Source of the DNA: Clostridium algoriphilum
Lineage (GTDB): Bacteria; Bacillota; Clostridia; Clostridiales; Clostridiaceae
Direction: 5' to 3'
Assembly: GCF_020443705.1 (NCBI RefSeq)
Contig: NZ_JAIZZK010000003.1
Coordinates: 62,001-126,000 of the forward strand
DNA length: 64,000 bases
Shown here: positions 16,143-25,574 of the stretch, one piece after another
Position numbering within the stretch: position 1 is the stretch's first letter
Layout: each line of letters starts with the position of its first letter
Program-made: the position numbers and the translations under genes
Notes under the pieces: model-generated
Told to the model about the DNA's origin: nothing
Seen by the model: the letters and a program-made list of their open reading frames with translations, nothing else
Database searches by the model: none

Positions 16143-16994
16143 ATGAAAGAAAAAAAGTCTGTTATTGCGTTTTTGATTATTACGTTTGTGTTGAGCAGTA
16201 TCGTCTATGTTATCTGGATTAGGGGCGGAGAGGCAGCTACCAGAACCGGAATATCGGCCATATTGATGTGGTGTCCCGCAGTTGCTGCCTTTATTGTCCG
16301 TGGTAAATATTATAAAAAAGAAAAATTACTTGGAATGAATAAATGTAAGTTATCTTTCATCCTGGCTGCAATTGCTGCACCCATCATATATTTAGGTTTG
16401 TCGTATGGTATCTATTGGTTGGTAAACAGAGGATCATTTACAGGTGATTTATACTCACTATCTTCGATTTCTTCATCATATACAGCTAAATTAAATCATC
16501 GTTCTGTGGTTACAGTGATTACATTGATTATAGCGATTTTTACATCAATTATAGCGGCAGCGGGAGAAGAAATCGGTTGGAGAGGCTTCCTTCTTCCACA
16601 AATGGCGAAAATCTGGAACGTTAAGGTAGCAGTTATTGTAAGCGGACTGATTTGGGCTGTATGGCATATGCCGATTATGATTGCAGGATTATATCTGCCG
16701 GGAACCCCGCTATGGTATAAATTGCCAATGTTTGTGATTGAAATAATTGCCATAACAGTAATAATGGCGGTTTTAAGATTAAAGTCTAAGAGTGTCTGGC
16801 CTGCCATTTTACTTCATGCAAGTCATAACTATTTCGATCAGGCTATCTTTGGGACCTTGACTAACAGCATTAACAAGGTCTATTATGTGGGAGAAACGGG
16901 CATCATTACGGTCATAGCAATGATACTTGTGGCAATCGGCACGGTAATGCTTTTTAGAAAGAATATGCAAACTGGTTTGCAGAAGGTATCGTGA
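16143..16994 (+). CDS. CPBP family intramembrane glutamic endopeptidase
   Basis: A 283-residue membrane protein with about eight hydrophobic helices. The CPBP (CAAX protease/bacteriocin-immunity, Abi) motifs are intact: AGEEIGWRGFLLPQM near residue 141 with the catalytic glutamates, VWHMP near 178 and HASHNYFDQ near 225. ATG at 16143 has GGAGG 6 bases upstream; the frame extends 29 codons further without a site. These proteases process membrane substrates or give self-immunity to peptides. Its GC content seems higher than its neighbours, and it sits between decayed segments, so transfer is possible. It is monocistronic. Confidence 0.9.
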   Translation: MKEKKSVIAFLIITFVLSSIVYVIWIRGGEAATRTGISAILMWCPAVAAFIVRGKYYKKEKLLGMNKCKLSFILAAIAAPIIYLGLSYGIYWLVNRGSFTGDLYSLSSISSSYTAKLNHRSVVTVITLIIAIFTSIIAAAGEEIGWRGFLLPQMAKIWNVKVAVIVSGLIWAVWHMPIMIAGLYLPGTPLWYKLPMFVIEIIAITVIMAVLRLKSKSVWPAILLHASHNYFDQAIFGTLTNSINKVYYVGETGIITVIAMILVAIGTVMLFRKNMQTGLQKVS

Positions 16995-17088
16995 ATAAAT
17001 TAAGAGCTATAAAGAGAATTATGTATTATACTGAATTTAATGATATTTAACGTGCTTTATAATTATGTATAAATGGACTCAAAAAATA

Positions 17089-17125
17089 ATGGATAAATTA
17101 TATACTAATGTATCCATCTTTTTTT
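17089..17125 (+). terminator. Terminator after the CPBP gene
   Basis: ATGGATA / TATCCAT 7-bp stem with a 15-base loop, followed by CTTTTTTT. Confidence 0.75.
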
Positions 17126-17190
17126 CACTTTAATTGTAAACCTCTAAAGGGGTTACATACTTTTCAAATTTAGTCTTATCTATCTTAATT

Positions 17191-18195
17191 TTAGATTTCC
17201 ACCAAATTTTTATGTTCTACTGATTGTGGTGGCTGTTCTAGCCAGTTATTATCAATCATAATAACTGCACCGTCTTTTATATATTTCATAACTTCAGATG
17301 TAATTCTCATAAACTTCATTTGAAGGTCTCTTCTTAAAGTCTCCGCCAAAGCCATGCCGTCATTTTCTATTGAAATAGTACCTACTGAAACTATTAAAAA
17401 CATCATTAATTTTTCTGAAAAAGGTGCAACTGTAGAATTAGTAACAAATGAATATGAAGTAGATGGAATAGGAATATTTTCACTTGTTAAAATTGATGTA
17501 AATATATCAATTTTCTTTGATGAAATATCTCTTCCCCTAAACATATAGTCAGCAATTTTTTTTGACTTAGAAACCTGACCAAATCCTGTTATTATTGCCC
17601 TTCCCAATATATTTGCTAAAATTACAATAGAAATATGAGTTATTTCTCCTGCAAGTAAAGGTCTCTTTTCTCCACCCCAATCTATACTAAATTTTTTACT
17701 TTTTATATATTTAACTGTTTTTGGTACTTCTACACAAGGAAACCTTGTAAAAACCCCCTTAGATAATCTTACGTCTGTAACCTTATTATAGAGGTCAGTT
17801 GATTCAATGGTAAGTTTCGTGAAAAGCTCTCTTATATCTGAGCGTGCGCAATTACTTAAAATTTGAGTATAGTTCAACATATGCGCTCTTGCTAAGTTTG
17901 ACAAATATAATAGATAAAATTCGTCTGTAAATAAACGTGGTACATCAACATAGACATCATCATCAGTAAAGCCATCTGGTATTGGAATTGACGATTGGGT
18001 AAAAATATTTTCCAATGAATGAATATTACGATAAGTTAAATCTAAAACATGCTGTAAAATAGAACATGTTTCAATATCATCAACTCTATTTACAAAAAAA
18101 GTAAGCAAACATTTTGTTGCACTACTTGCCATATAAGTATTCCATAGACCTGATATTTCAGATGAAACTAATGGTATTTTTTTTATATCACCCAC
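17191..18195 (-). CDS. DUF3231 family protein (two-domain)
   Basis: A 334-residue protein made of two DUF3231-type helical domains (about 1-165 and 170-334). Each ends with a basic/acidic helix and a short PxxEVP or LEQPPQS tail. The family is found in spore-forming Bacilli and Clostridia and looks like a ferritin-like helical bundle; its function is unknown. The start is GTG at 18195 with AAGGAGG 9 bases upstream; the frame is open 25 codons further. A decayed copy of its 3' end lies at 3946-4166. The second domain has the clear match to that copy. Confidence 0.85.
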   Translation of the reverse strand: MGDIKKIPLVSSEISGLWNTYMASSATKCLLTFFVNRVDDIETCSILQHVLDLTYRNIHSLENIFTQSSIPIPDGFTDDDVYVDVPRLFTDEFYLLYLSNLARAHMLNYTQILSNCARSDIRELFTKLTIESTDLYNKVTDVRLSKGVFTRFPCVEVPKTVKYIKSKKFSIDWGGEKRPLLAGEITHISIVILANILGRAIITGFGQVSKSKKIADYMFRGRDISSKKIDIFTSILTSENIPIPSTSYSFVTNSTVAPFSEKLMMFLIVSVGTISIENDGMALAETLRRDLQMKFMRITSEVMKYIKDGAVIMIDNNWLEQPPQSVEHKNLVEI

Positions 18196-18282
18196 AAATA
18201 AAAACCTCCTTGTATAAAACTTTAATAAAATTAGTATTCCCAATATGTATTTTTTTATAATTTCATACACATAATTTGGTTT

Positions 18283-19098
18283 TTAAAATGGATAGACATA
18301 TTCCTTCTTTGGTTTTTCTGTATTCTTTATACTTTCGGTTATAATTATAGGGCTTTTTTCACCGTTATATTCTAATAATTTTATTGTACCTTTAACAATT
18401 ATCCAAGTATCCTGTTTTAGATCCTTGGCTTTATCATAATGAGCCAAAAGGCCAACTGGTACCAAATCTGCAGCGCAGCATGTCATCATAAGCCTAGCTG
18501 GGACAAACTCATTATCTTTAAATCCATCAGCTTTAAACACTAACCCAGTTAGTTCAATTTTCTTACCCTCATATTTTGCCATATTATTAGAAATCTCTTC
18601 TGTCCATTTTCCGAAATTGTTATCACTTACTACTATGGTATTCTCCTTCATTTCTAATTTTACATCTACTTTACTTGTATTTGTTTTGGTAGTTGTAGTA
18701 TTATTACCTGTAGTTTTATCTTGATTTGTTATATCTGTTACATTTTTCTGTTTTGTATTATCAGTTTGCTCCGCGCTTTTAGCGCCTGTAAGTGACATTG
18801 ACTTTGAACTAACTGATGTTGATGGTGTCATAGAAGCCATAAACAAAGGAATAATAAAAAATAAGTAAGGTTTTATATTTACTTTTCTTTTTGGTTTAAA
18901 TAAATCCCGTACAATGAATAAAGAAAGTGAAATCATTGCTACAATTCCAAATTTTATATATGGAATAATCCTAGGATTAACATAAAGTAGCACTTTCCCA
19001 GTTTTTATAATGTCATAAAAGAAAAATGCAAATCCAATTAATATTATTAGTTTTAATAATACTTCTATGTTTATTTTTTTTAGTTTTATTAACTGCAT
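18283..19098 (-). CDS. TIGR03943/DUF1980 family membrane protein (YcgQ-like)
   Basis: A 271-residue protein with two N-terminal hydrophobic helices (about 11-30 and 45-62), a third near 78-95, a low-complexity Thr/Asn/Lys linker (about 105-145) and a C-terminal soluble domain. That domain holds the family motif MMTCCAADLVPVG near residue 207, with paired cysteines, and WIIVKGTI. These proteins are encoded beside YcgR-type permeases, as here (15 bases downstream of the fusion gene). In related genomes the pair lies in zinc-starvation regulons. It is the last gene of the CobW operon. A metal-related envelope role is inferred. Confidence 0.85.
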   Translation of the reverse strand: MQLIKLKKINIEVLLKLIILIGFAFFFYDIIKTGKVLLYVNPRIIPYIKFGIVAMISLSLFIVRDLFKPKRKVNIKPYLFFIIPLFMASMTPSTSVSSKSMSLTGAKSAEQTDNTKQKNVTDITNQDKTTGNNTTTTKTNTSKVDVKLEMKENTIVVSDNNFGKWTEEISNNMAKYEGKKIELTGLVFKADGFKDNEFVPARLMMTCCAADLVPVGLLAHYDKAKDLKQDTWIIVKGTIKLLEYNGEKSPIIITESIKNTEKPKKEYVYPF

Positions 19099-19112
19099 AA
19101 CTTATACCCCCA

Positions 19113-20672
19113 TTAGAATAGTGTTGCGAACACAATTAATATCGAGAATGAGATTAATAATATTACAATTACAAGTTTAATTACAAATCTTTTCTTAAAG
19201 TTTCCTAGTAGCATAAGCAAGTTCTTTATATCTAACATAGGACCAAGTACTAAAAAGCCCATTATTGCTCCTATAGGAAATTGATTAACAAAAGTTCTTG
19301 CTATAAATGCATCGGAAGTTGAGCATACTGAAAGAATAAATGCAAATAACATCATTATTAAAAGTGAAATTATAGTTCCTCCACCTAAGTTTGCAAATAG
19401 TTCTTTTGGGATTAAAGTCTGCATTATACTAGAAAGAAGTGAGCCAATAATTATGAATTTCCCTATTTGGAAAAATTCTGCTCCTGCATGTCTAAATATT
19501 GCATCCACATTTCCTAGAATACCTTTTTTATTATTAAAATCCTCACTACAAAACCCACAATCACAAGTAATTTCATCTAAATTGCTAAATAACGTAACAT
19601 CATTTTCCGGAGCAAAAATAAATACTACCCCAACAAAAAATGCTACAGCAATGCCTAAACATACCCTATATATAGCTATGGATGGTTGATTGGGAAATGC
19701 ATACAATGTAGAAGCAATAACAATAGGATTCATTATTGGTGCAGCGAGCATAAATGTTACAGCAGCTGGCAAAGGAACACCTTTTTTAACAAGTCTTGCA
19801 CCTACTGGTACAATAGCACAATCACATACTGGGAAAAAAAGTCCTGCAAATAAAGCAACAATAAATTGTAAGGCAGTATTTTTCGGAAAAATATTAGTTA
19901 TTTTTTCACTTGATGCATTTACTTGTATTATAGCAGAAACAAATACACCAAATAATATAAATGGAAAAGCCTGAATCAAAATACTTAGAAATACTACTCT
20001 AAAACGTTCTAGCCAAGAGTAAAAATTATGTGTTATATCAAGACCTATTACAGAATACACTAAATAAGCTATAGCGAAAACTAATATAGCCGCGAGAATC
20101 AATATTTCATTATTCAATACCTTTGGTTTAGCTAAAATAGAAATTCCATTACTTATTTTAGCGGACTTGTTTATTCTTTTTAGAGTACTTTCAATATTCT
20201 TTAATTTCTCACCATGAAACCCAGCTGTATTGTTTAGAATAATAAAATCACTATTGGAAATCTGATTTACAAGTATACCACCCATATTTTTTATAAAGAC
20301 ATCAAAAGTTGAAGCATCAATGGTATGGACAATTTCGTTTATGAAACATTTTCTACTTATACTAAGATAATCAAAAATTTCTAATAAACTATCAATTTTT
20401 TTCATACCATTAGCTTCTATAATAATTTTAGTTGGATTATATTTTTCAATAACATGCTTTATATATTCTTTATCTAAAGTATTTTGTTTATAAGCATTTT
20501 CAACAAACAAACGCTTACTCTCGATAATAGAATCTATATCTGTTTGTCCTTTTTCGCATTGTATTATTACTATAATATCTCTTTCAGAAACCTCATTTTT
20601 GAGCTTATTATTTATAAGTTTAGTCTTACCTGACCCTAAAAAACCAGTTACTATGTCTACTTTTATTTTCAT
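19113..20672 (-). CDS. Fusion of a CobW-like GTPase domain with a YcgR/ArsP_1-type permease
   Basis: A 519-residue protein. Residues 1-175 copy the fold of the G3E GTPase encoded next door: P-loop GFLGSGKT at 11-18, then IIIEANGMKK and HTIDASTFDVF. However, the metal-chaperone CxCC motif is absent and the guanine-specificity motif reads LNNTAG. Residues about 195-519 are a DUF318/ArsP_1 permease with eight or so membrane helices, FPVCDCAIVPVGARLVKKGV near 285 and APIMNPIV near 312. A cysteine-rich loop (CDCGFC near 372) sits between the membrane halves. It is 15 bases from both neighbours. A metal transport role is inferred; it could be a degenerate regulatory domain. Confidence 0.85.
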   Translation of the reverse strand: MKIKVDIVTGFLGSGKTKLINNKLKNEVSERDIIVIIQCEKGQTDIDSIIESKRLFVENAYKQNTLDKEYIKHVIEKYNPTKIIIEANGMKKIDSLLEIFDYLSISRKCFINEIVHTIDASTFDVFIKNMGGILVNQISNSDFIILNNTAGFHGEKLKNIESTLKRINKSAKISNGISILAKPKVLNNEILILAAILVFAIAYLVYSVIGLDITHNFYSWLERFRVVFLSILIQAFPFILFGVFVSAIIQVNASSEKITNIFPKNTALQFIVALFAGLFFPVCDCAIVPVGARLVKKGVPLPAAVTFMLAAPIMNPIVIASTLYAFPNQPSIAIYRVCLGIAVAFFVGVVFIFAPENDVTLFSNLDEITCDCGFCSEDFNNKKGILGNVDAIFRHAGAEFFQIGKFIIIGSLLSSIMQTLIPKELFANLGGGTIISLLIMMLFAFILSVCSTSDAFIARTFVNQFPIGAIMGFLVLGPMLDIKNLLMLLGNFKKRFVIKLVIVILLISFSILIVFATLF

Positions 20673-20687
20673 AACTTATAACCCCAT

Positions 20688-21680
20688 CTATACTGTTATA
20701 TTAAACAATTTACAGAGTTTGTTTTCATTTAAGTTTTTACCTATCATACACAATCTTCCTGTATAATCAGGGCTTATATTCTTGACTTCAAATTCACCAG
20801 GTACATAATCAAATTGTAACCATTTATGGGTATCACTCTGCAGTATACCTTTCCCTCTTAAAACAACTCCATAAGTTTTATCATTTTCTATAATACTCAC
20901 AATTTTTTTTAATTCTTCTCCCTTATATAAATTGAGAGTTTCAACTCCCCAAACTTTAAAGACCTCATCCGCATTATGGTTATGGATGTGATTCTCTCCA
21001 TTTTGGTTCCCTTTATCATAGGCATGACCCTTTATAGAAAAGTTTTTTGCACTTTTTATCTGTTTTTCTAGTGATACTGAGTCACTTTGCTCTGCAACAT
21101 CAATTATTAGATTTGCATTTATGCTTTCTAAAGCAGTTGTTATTATATTACATTTACTATTTAACTTACGTATAGAATTAACAACAAAATCTATATTTTT
21201 TCTATCAGAATTTTCTGTTCTACTTAAAATAATTGTTTTTGCGTTCTTTATTTGATTTTCAAAAAACTCACCAAAGTTAGTTATATATACTTCATATTTC
21301 AATACGTCTACAACAGTAATAATCATATTAATCGTTACTAGATTTTGCAATTTAGCTGTACCGCATGCTTTAATTACATCTGAAAGTTTTCCAACTCCAG
21401 ACGGTTCTATAACTACTCTATCTGGTTTATACTTTTCTATAACTTCTTCAATAGCTTTTCCAAATTCACCTTTAAGAGTACAACATATACATCCCGAATT
21501 AATTTCTTTTACTTTTGCATTTGATTGTTTAAACAAACTTCCGTCAATGCCAATCTCACCAAACTCATTTTCTATTATAACTAGGTTCTCGCAATGTAAT
21601 TTCTCTTTAAGTAACTTTTTTATTAAAGTAGTTTTCCCAGCGCCTAAAAATCCTGAAATTATATCAATTTTTGTTTTCAT
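20688..21680 (-). CDS. CobW/ZNG-family GTP-binding metallochaperone
   Basis: A 330-residue G3E GTPase. P-loop GFLGAGKTT at 10-18, ENEFGEIGIDG near 38, the metal-binding CICC motif (Cys64, Cys66, Cys67), IEPSGVGKLSDV near 95 and a histidine run (HIHNHN) near 230 before the C-terminal CobW_C domain. Family members deliver zinc or cobalt to client enzymes under metal limitation. It is the first gene of an operon with the GTPase-permease fusion and the TIGR03943 protein. A sigma-A promoter with a Zur-like box immediately downstream of its -10 lies in front. The choice of zinc rests on this box and the neighbouring znu genes. Confidence 0.9.
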   Translation of the reverse strand: MKTKIDIISGFLGAGKTTLIKKLLKEKLHCENLVIIENEFGEIGIDGSLFKQSNAKVKEINSGCICCTLKGEFGKAIEEVIEKYKPDRVVIEPSGVGKLSDVIKACGTAKLQNLVTINMIITVVDVLKYEVYITNFGEFFENQIKNAKTIILSRTENSDRKNIDFVVNSIRKLNSKCNIITTALESINANLIIDVAEQSDSVSLEKQIKSAKNFSIKGHAYDKGNQNGENHIHNHNADEVFKVWGVETLNLYKGEELKKIVSIIENDKTYGVVLRGKGILQSDTHKWLQFDYVPGEFEVKNISPDYTGRLCMIGKNLNENKLCKLFNITV

Positions 21681-21786
21681 TTTTTATGCCTCCAAAATAT
21701 AAAGTTTTATTTGTTATCTGCATCAATAGCCGTGTCATACCAAATATTTTTCATTTAGAGAATATTTCTATTTTTGTTCCTTACTC

Positions 21787-21843
21787 AAATGCAAACCATT
21801 CGCATTTATTTTAGATTATATTACTATATGTTAAAAATTGCAA
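21787..21843 (-). promoter_or_regulatory. CobW operon promoter with Zur-like operator
   Basis: On the minus strand TTGCAA (21838-21843), 17 bases, TATAAT (21815-21820). Immediately downstream, at 21787-21807, is an inverted repeat whose core reads AATGCGAATGGTTTGCATT on the minus strand. Nearly the same element follows the znuA promoter. The position over the transcription start fits repression by a Fur-family regulator such as Zur. Confidence 0.8.
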
Positions 21844-21889
21844 TTTATGTGTAAGGTACCAGTTAAGATGACGCTTTTTTCTGTTTGAT

Positions 21890-22702
21890 TTATGACGTTT
21901 TTTTGAGAATACTAACTCTACATTTTTTTACACATATAACCAATGCAAGTAATATAACTGAAATCAGCGCAGTTATTCCTCCTGGCGCACAATTCATATA
22001 ATAAGAAATAAACAGAGAAAATAATATATCAACAATACTAAATAGCACTGAGTATAAAAGAGTTGTTTTAAACCCCTTACCCAGCTGCATTGCAGTAGCA
22101 ACTGGCAAAGCAATCATTGAGCTTAAAACAAGTACCCCAACAATTCTCATGGAAACAGATATTGTAGCAGCAACTAATATAGAAAATATATAATTGATTG
22201 CTTTAACGTTTATTCCCGAAACTTTTGCTGCTTCTTCATCAAATGCTATAATAACAAGTTTATTATATAAAAATATTAATGTTACTATCGATATAAGACT
22301 TAATGCTAAAACCGAATATAGATCTTCTCTTGTTACAGTTAACACACTTCCAAATAAAAATGAGTTAACATTTGCATGTAATTCTCCAGAACTCATAATA
22401 GTAATGGCAATTCCAACACTTAAAGATAAAACCACAACAAGTATTAATTCAGCATATTTTTTAAAATAATCCCTTAAAAATTCAATTAGTAACCCACAGA
22501 ACGATGTAAATATGAATGAACTTATTATGGGGTTTCCATTAAATAAAAGCCCAATTGCAACCCCTGCAAGTGAAGCATGAGCTAATGTATCACCAATCAT
22601 TGAGTATCTTCTCAGTACTAGGAAAAAACCAATGCACGGGCAAAGTATAGAAATTAATATTGAAATCATAAAGGCGTTTTGCATAAAACTATATTGAAAC
22701 AT
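21890..22702 (-). CDS. znuB: Zinc ABC transporter permease
   Basis: A 270-residue polytopic protein of the ABC-3 family with about eight or nine helices. The family motif MIGDTLAHASLAGVAIG lies near residue 33, and VSGINVKAINYIFSILVAAT lies in the middle. The ATG at 22702 is preferred over that at 22711 because GGGG then has 9-base spacing. It overlaps znuC by 14 bases, so the two are coupled. It imports zinc (or manganese) delivered by the binding lipoprotein whose gene diverges upstream. The metal is inferred from the shared Zur-like box. Confidence 0.92.
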   Translation of the reverse strand: MFQYSFMQNAFMISILISILCPCIGFFLVLRRYSMIGDTLAHASLAGVAIGLLFNGNPIISSFIFTSFCGLLIEFLRDYFKKYAELILVVVLSLSVGIAITIMSSGELHANVNSFLFGSVLTVTREDLYSVLALSLISIVTLIFLYNKLVIIAFDEEAAKVSGINVKAINYIFSILVAATISVSMRIVGVLVLSSMIALPVATAMQLGKGFKTTLLYSVLFSIVDILFSLFISYYMNCAPGGITALISVILLALVICVKKCRVSILKKTS

Positions 22703-23372
22703 TGAACTCATCCCCTTTATTTGATTTTAAATATTCTTTAATATAGATATCAGGTGTACATAAATGACCATTTCCGTTAGATATATGATAAATAAGGGAC
22801 GAATTCCTCATAGCAGCATTAAGGTTATGTTCAATAGCAATAACCGTTACTTTATTAACTCTGTTTAAATTTTTAATTAACCCATAAATATCTTTCTGAC
22901 TATTTAAATCAACGCCAGTTGAAGGTTCATCTAAAATTAACAGGCCAGGGCTTCCGAGTAATGCTCTTGCAATAAATATTTTTTGCCGTTGCCCTCCTGA
23001 TAATGTTCCTATAAGTGAATCTTTAAAAGGGAGCATATTAATAATTTCTAAATTTTTAATTACTAAGCTCTTATCTTTTATTTTAAGTACTTTTCTGTAG
23101 CAATTAAGCATCTCATATACCGTAATAGGAAATTGTGAATTTAGAAAATCAGACTTTTGAGCAACGTAGCCAATATTTTTGTTTGAATTTACTATAGAAC
23201 CTTTAGTAGGAGTCAAAAGATTTAACATTAATTTTACTAGAGTACTTTTACCAGAACCATTATCGCCTAATATAGATAGGTACTCACCCTCATTTATTGT
23301 TAGACTGATATCATTAAGTATATATGGTGCTGCATTTGTATAAGAAAAAAATAAGTTTTTAATTTGTATCAC
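22689..23372 (-). CDS. znuC: Zinc ABC transporter ATP-binding protein
   Basis: A 227-residue ABC ATPase. Walker A GDNGSGKST near residue 36, signature LSGGQRQK near 133, Walker B LLILDEPSTGVD near 154 and H-loop AIEHNL near 188 are intact. Start is GTG at 23372 with GGAGG 6 bases upstream; the frame extends 11 codons further. It pairs with ZnuB downstream. The gene diverges from znuA across about 160 bases that carry the znuA promoter and a Zur-like box. Confidence 0.92.
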   Translation of the reverse strand: MIQIKNLFFSYTNAAPYILNDISLTINEGEYLSILGDNGSGKSTLVKLMLNLLTPTKGSIVNSNKNIGYVAQKSDFLNSQFPITVYEMLNCYRKVLKIKDKSLVIKNLEIINMLPFKDSLIGTLSGGQRQKIFIARALLGSPGLLILDEPSTGVDLNSQKDIYGLIKNLNRVNKVTVIAIEHNLNAAMRNSSLIYHISNGNGHLCTPDIYIKEYLKSNKGDEFNVSI

Positions 23373-23454
23373 AATTATCCTCCGATCAATATATAAATTT
23401 ACCACTTTGTCAAAATATGAACATATAGTTTGGGAAAATATGCTATTAAGGTTA

Positions 23455-23510
23455 TTGACAAATGGCTCTTATACTTATATTATATATGTAAATGCGAATG
23501 ACTTGCAAGA
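23455..23510 (+). promoter_or_regulatory. znuA promoter with Zur-like operator
   Basis: TTGACA (23455-23460), 17 bases, TATTAT (23478-23483), then at 23490-23510 a box whose core is AATGCGAATGACTTGCA. This matches the box downstream of the CobW promoter (AATGCGAATGGTTTGCA) in all but two bases. Confidence 0.8.
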
Positions 23511-23533
23511 AGAGAATTCAAGGAGTGATAAAA

Positions 23534-24451
23534 ATGTTCAAAAAATTAATAACTTTTGTTTTGCTTAGTGCCACAATACTAACCTTTACAGCATGTGGTA
23601 ACAAAAAAGCAGTAGAAAATACCAATGTGAAGACTCAAGGAAAGGTAAAAGTTGTAGTCACATTTAATGCAATGAGAGAAATTGCCGCTGCAATTGGAAA
23701 AGACAAGGTTGATATAGTAACTATTATACCTAACGGTACTGAACCACATGATTTTGAACCAAAGGCAAAAGATCTAGAGACCTTAAGTAAAGCTAAAATA
23801 TTTGTGTACAATGGATTCGGTATGGAATCTTGGGTGGATAAGGTTTTAGAATCGGTAGACAATAAAACTTTAATAACAGTTGAGGCGTCAAAAGGTTTAA
23901 ACCCCATAAAAAATACAGATTCAGCTGAAAAAGAAGAACATGGACAATATGACCCGCATGTATGGATTAGCTTAAAAGGTGCAGAAAATCAAGCTAAAAA
24001 TGTAAGAGATGCTTTAATAAAAGCAGATTCATCTAATAAAACTTATTATGATAAAAATTACACTGATTTCACTTTAAAGCTTGATGCTCTCTACAATGAA
24101 TATAACGAAAAATTTAAGACCGTTAGTAACAAAAACTTTGTAACTGGACATGCCGCTTTTGCATACCTTTGCAGAGACTTCGGACTAAAGCAAAACAGTG
24201 TAGAAAATGTTTTTGCAGAAGGTGAGCCAAGTGCTAAAAAGCTAAAAGAATTAACAGATTATTGTAAATCTAATAAAATTAAGACTATATTTGTTGAGGA
24301 TATGGTAAGTACAAAAGTTTCCGATGCTCTTGCTAAAGAAGTAGGAGCTAAAGTTGAAAAAATACACACCATAGAGAGCAAAGAGGATAATAAGGATTAT
24401 ATAAAGTGTATGAAAGAAAACTTAGATATGATATATAATAGTTTAAAATAA
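23534..24451 (+). CDS. znuA: Zinc ABC transporter substrate-binding lipoprotein
   Basis: A 305-residue cluster A-I metal-binding protein. It has a lipoprotein signal (MFKKLITFVLLSATILTFTAC, lipidated Cys about residue 21). Metal ligands are visible in GTEPHDFEPK near 68, the DPHVWIS segment near 140, GHAAFAYLC near 205 and an acidic residue in FVEDMVS near 263. The histidine-rich loop common in ZnuA proteins is reduced to EEHGQYDPH, which leaves manganese as an alternative. The ATG at 23534 has AAGGAG 8 bases upstream. It is divergent from znuCB and followed by a terminator. Confidence 0.92.
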   Translation: MFKKLITFVLLSATILTFTACGNKKAVENTNVKTQGKVKVVVTFNAMREIAAAIGKDKVDIVTIIPNGTEPHDFEPKAKDLETLSKAKIFVYNGFGMESWVDKVLESVDNKTLITVEASKGLNPIKNTDSAEKEEHGQYDPHVWISLKGAENQAKNVRDALIKADSSNKTYYDKNYTDFTLKLDALYNEYNEKFKTVSNKNFVTGHAAFAYLCRDFGLKQNSVENVFAEGEPSAKKLKELTDYCKSNKIKTIFVEDMVSTKVSDALAKEVGAKVEKIHTIESKEDNKDYIKCMKENLDMIYNSLK

Positions 24452-24520
24452 GATCTATTGAATTACTTTCAACTTGTTTCTAGACAATATTAAACATTGA
24501 AACACATTGAAAGCGAGGTG

Positions 24521-24556
24521 TTAGGCCCATGGGATTAAACCTATGGACCTTTTTAT
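24521..24556 (+). terminator. Terminator after znuA
   Basis: An imperfect GGCCCATGGG / CCTATGGACC stem with a short loop, followed by TTTTTAT. Confidence 0.6.
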
Positions 24557-24683
24557 ATTAACCACATGAGGTTATCCTATGATGCCTCCTTCATATATTA
24601 AAAGGAAATGATCTGCATTAAGCTGGTAGTACCCTATATAAAATAATAAAGCACAATAAATATATTGCTATTTTCTATAACTT

Positions 24684-25523
24684 TCATACTATTTTAATAA
24701 TATTCCCAGTATTGTTATATGTGAATTTATCTTTAAATTCATTTTTAATCTTTTCTGTAGCATATTTCCCGGTGCAATGAGACATCGCCAAAAGGTAGAT
24801 ATCCTTTTCTTTAAAGTAGTTAATTGTATTTTTTAATCTTTGCTCATTTGCTTCAACTAAATGAGTTCCCCCAACAATGCCATAGATTGTCATACCTGTA
24901 CGCTCTATAATCGTTTCTAAAATATTAACTATGCCTACATGAGAACATCCTACTATAACTATCAAACCTTTTTCATTCTTAACTACTAATACTATTTCAT
25001 CAGAGAAATTATCCACTACATAGTTTTCATCTTGCTTTACTTGAAATATCTTGTTTGTCTGATCAATATCATTTCTTGTTTTAAAATTAGAAAATATCAT
25101 TATGTTTTCAGTAATATAAAATACATCTTCTTCAATATATTTTACTTGAATATTATTTTGACGAATATATTTCTTATCAAAGGAATTACCAATATGCTTA
25201 TAATTATCTTTTTCAACTAATTTGTATTTATTGTTAAAAAAGTCTTTCCCTGCAATTAACTTATATGAGTTGCCAATTTTATCGACAAGCTTTCTAAATC
25301 CTCCAGTATGATCATAATGTCCATGACTTAACACAACATATTTTAAATTACTCAAATCTACATTTAATTTTTCAGCATTTTTTATAAAATCTCCACTTTG
25401 ACCAGTATCAAACAAAATCTTCATTTCATCAATTTCTATATATAGAGACAACCCGTGTTCACTGAATAAAAGATTATTATCATCAGGATTGTTTTCAATA
25501 AGCGTTGTTATTTTCAAATTCAT
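24684..25523 (-). CDS. MBL-fold metallohydrolase (COG1237-like)
   Basis: A 279-residue metallo-beta-lactamase-fold enzyme. The metal motif SHGHYDHTGG lies near residue 66; ILFDTGQSGDF near 32 precedes it, and VGCSHVGIVN near 190 and MSHCTGKYATEK near 255 supply further ligands. The layout matches the group annotated as dihydropterin/ribofuranosylaminobenzene 5'-phosphate synthase-like proteins, which in bacteria have unknown substrates. ATG at 25523 has GGTGA upstream. It is monocistronic and lies before the Fe-S carrier cluster. Function beyond hydrolase is not assigned. Confidence 0.85.
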   Translation of the reverse strand: MNLKITTLIENNPDDNNLLFSEHGLSLYIEIDEMKILFDTGQSGDFIKNAEKLNVDLSNLKYVVLSHGHYDHTGGFRKLVDKIGNSYKLIAGKDFFNNKYKLVEKDNYKHIGNSFDKKYIRQNNIQVKYIEEDVFYITENIMIFSNFKTRNDIDQTNKIFQVKQDENYVVDNFSDEIVLVVKNEKGLIVIVGCSHVGIVNILETIIERTGMTIYGIVGGTHLVEANEQRLKNTINYFKEKDIYLLAMSHCTGKYATEKIKNEFKDKFTYNNTGNIIKIV

Positions 25524-25574
25524 CTTAATCACCAAATTCCAATTATATTTTTCAAATATACCTAAGTATTAATT

